Part shown: positions 63,915 to 64,000 of the stretch, one piece after another
How positions within the stretch are numbered: position 1 is the first letter of the stretch
Layout of the letters: each line of letters begins with the position of its first letter
DNA from: JAJPKK01 sp963747835
GTDB taxonomy: Bacteria; Pseudomonadota; Alphaproteobacteria; Rhizobiales; Xanthobacteraceae
Reading direction: 5' to 3'
DNA length: 64,000 nt
NCBI GenBank assembly: GCA_963747835.1
Contig: CAVVGO010000006.1
Span: 1,612,001 to 1,676,000 of the forward strand
Notes under the pieces: model-generated
Databases searched by the model: none
What the model saw: only the letters and a program-made list of their open reading frames with translations
Told to the model about the DNA's origin: nothing
Program-made: the position numbers and the translations under genes

Positions 63915-64000
63915 GGCTTCACCCATACCAATTGCGTCACCGGCAACGCCGGCCGCCAGCCAAGCCGTCTGCTCTCACCGCTGCCGATGGGCTCCGCACG
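63911..64000 (-). CDS. cobL: precorrin-6Y methylase CobL, last codons only
   Basis: Only the final 29 codons are in the window. They end GWRPALPVTQLVWVKP, which matches the conserved C-terminus of CobL (RPALPVxQ...KP). The stop overlaps the cobE start. Partial gene, identity inferred from this short piece and the neighbours. Confidence 0.6.
   Translation of the reverse strand, partial: RAEPIGSGESRRLGWRPALPVTQLVWVKP

Overview
This 64 kb window is high-GC, densely packed bacterial chromosome. It reads most naturally as an alphaproteobacterium of the order Rhizobiales (Hyphomicrobiales), close to the Bradyrhizobium/Rhodopseudomonas/Xanthobacteraceae-type lineages. Support comes from the gene order (lptC-lptA-lptB-rpoN; infC..rpmI-rplT-pheS-pheT; NDUFA9-like gene next to uppP, GST and queG), an LptB with the long N-terminal extension known from these bacteria, an infC that begins at an AUU codon, and palindromic intergenic repeats of the kind common in rhizobial genomes. 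This placement is inference from content, not a database match.

Layout. 1-5.2 kb: end of a molybdopterin-dependent dehydrogenase subunit, then a compact sulfur-oxidation cluster encoding a small cytochrome c and a flavocytochrome-c sulfide dehydrogenase flavoprotein (SoxE/SoxF-like pair), SoxX, SoxY, SoxZ and SoxA; soxB and soxCD are not in the window. 5.2-6.9 kb: an IS110-family insertion sequence with non-coding flanks and a palindromic repeat. 6.9-14.3 kb: a minus-strand operon-like run of a CaiB-type CoA-transferase (riddled with frameshifts), an enoyl-CoA hydratase (one frameshift), a complete Fe3+-type ABC importer (ATPase, binding protein, fused permease) and an MmgE/PrpD enzyme. 14.4-17.1 kb: an HD hydrolase and a DUF350 / Ser-rich secreted protein / glutathionylspermidine synthase-like cassette.

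17.1-22.0 kb: sigma-54 (rpoN), LPS transport genes lptB, lptA and lptC, and RNase D. 22.3-31 kb: RlpA, tRNA-Leu(CAG), an NDUFA9-like protein, undecaprenyl-diphosphatase, a GST, epoxyqueuosine reductase, an SDR, a hydrolase and a glycosyltransferase. 31-36.2 kb: the translation block infC-rpmI-rplT-pheS-pheT with candidate leader structures. 36.2-43.7 kb: a flavin amine oxidase, a YiiX-like hydrolase, tRNA-Ala(CGC), an isocitrate/isopropylmalate-type dehydrogenase, an MFS exporter, a glutamine amidotransferase, an SDR and a TerB-like protein.

43.9-52.4 kb: a complete-looking tad/cpa assembly locus (cpaB-cpaC-cpaD-like-cpaE-tadA-tadB-tadC-tadD, minus strand) without a pilin or prepilin peptidase gene in the window. 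52.7-57.5 kb: an alpha/beta hydrolase, a beta-hydroxyacid-dehydrogenase-like protein, an orphan ModA-like binding protein, a frameshifted amidohydrolase and a small membrane protein. 57.7-64 kb: cobalamin biosynthesis: bluB, cobS, cobT, cobB, cbiD, cobM, cobE and the end of cobL, covering lower-ligand synthesis and attachment plus part of corrin-ring synthesis.

Single-base frameshifts are concentrated in 12.9-13.9 kb and 60.7-63.4 kb, with one more at 56.5 kb. Reading frames elsewhere are clean. I cannot tell sequencing or assembly error from real decay using the sequence alone, but retained motifs in every frame favour error.
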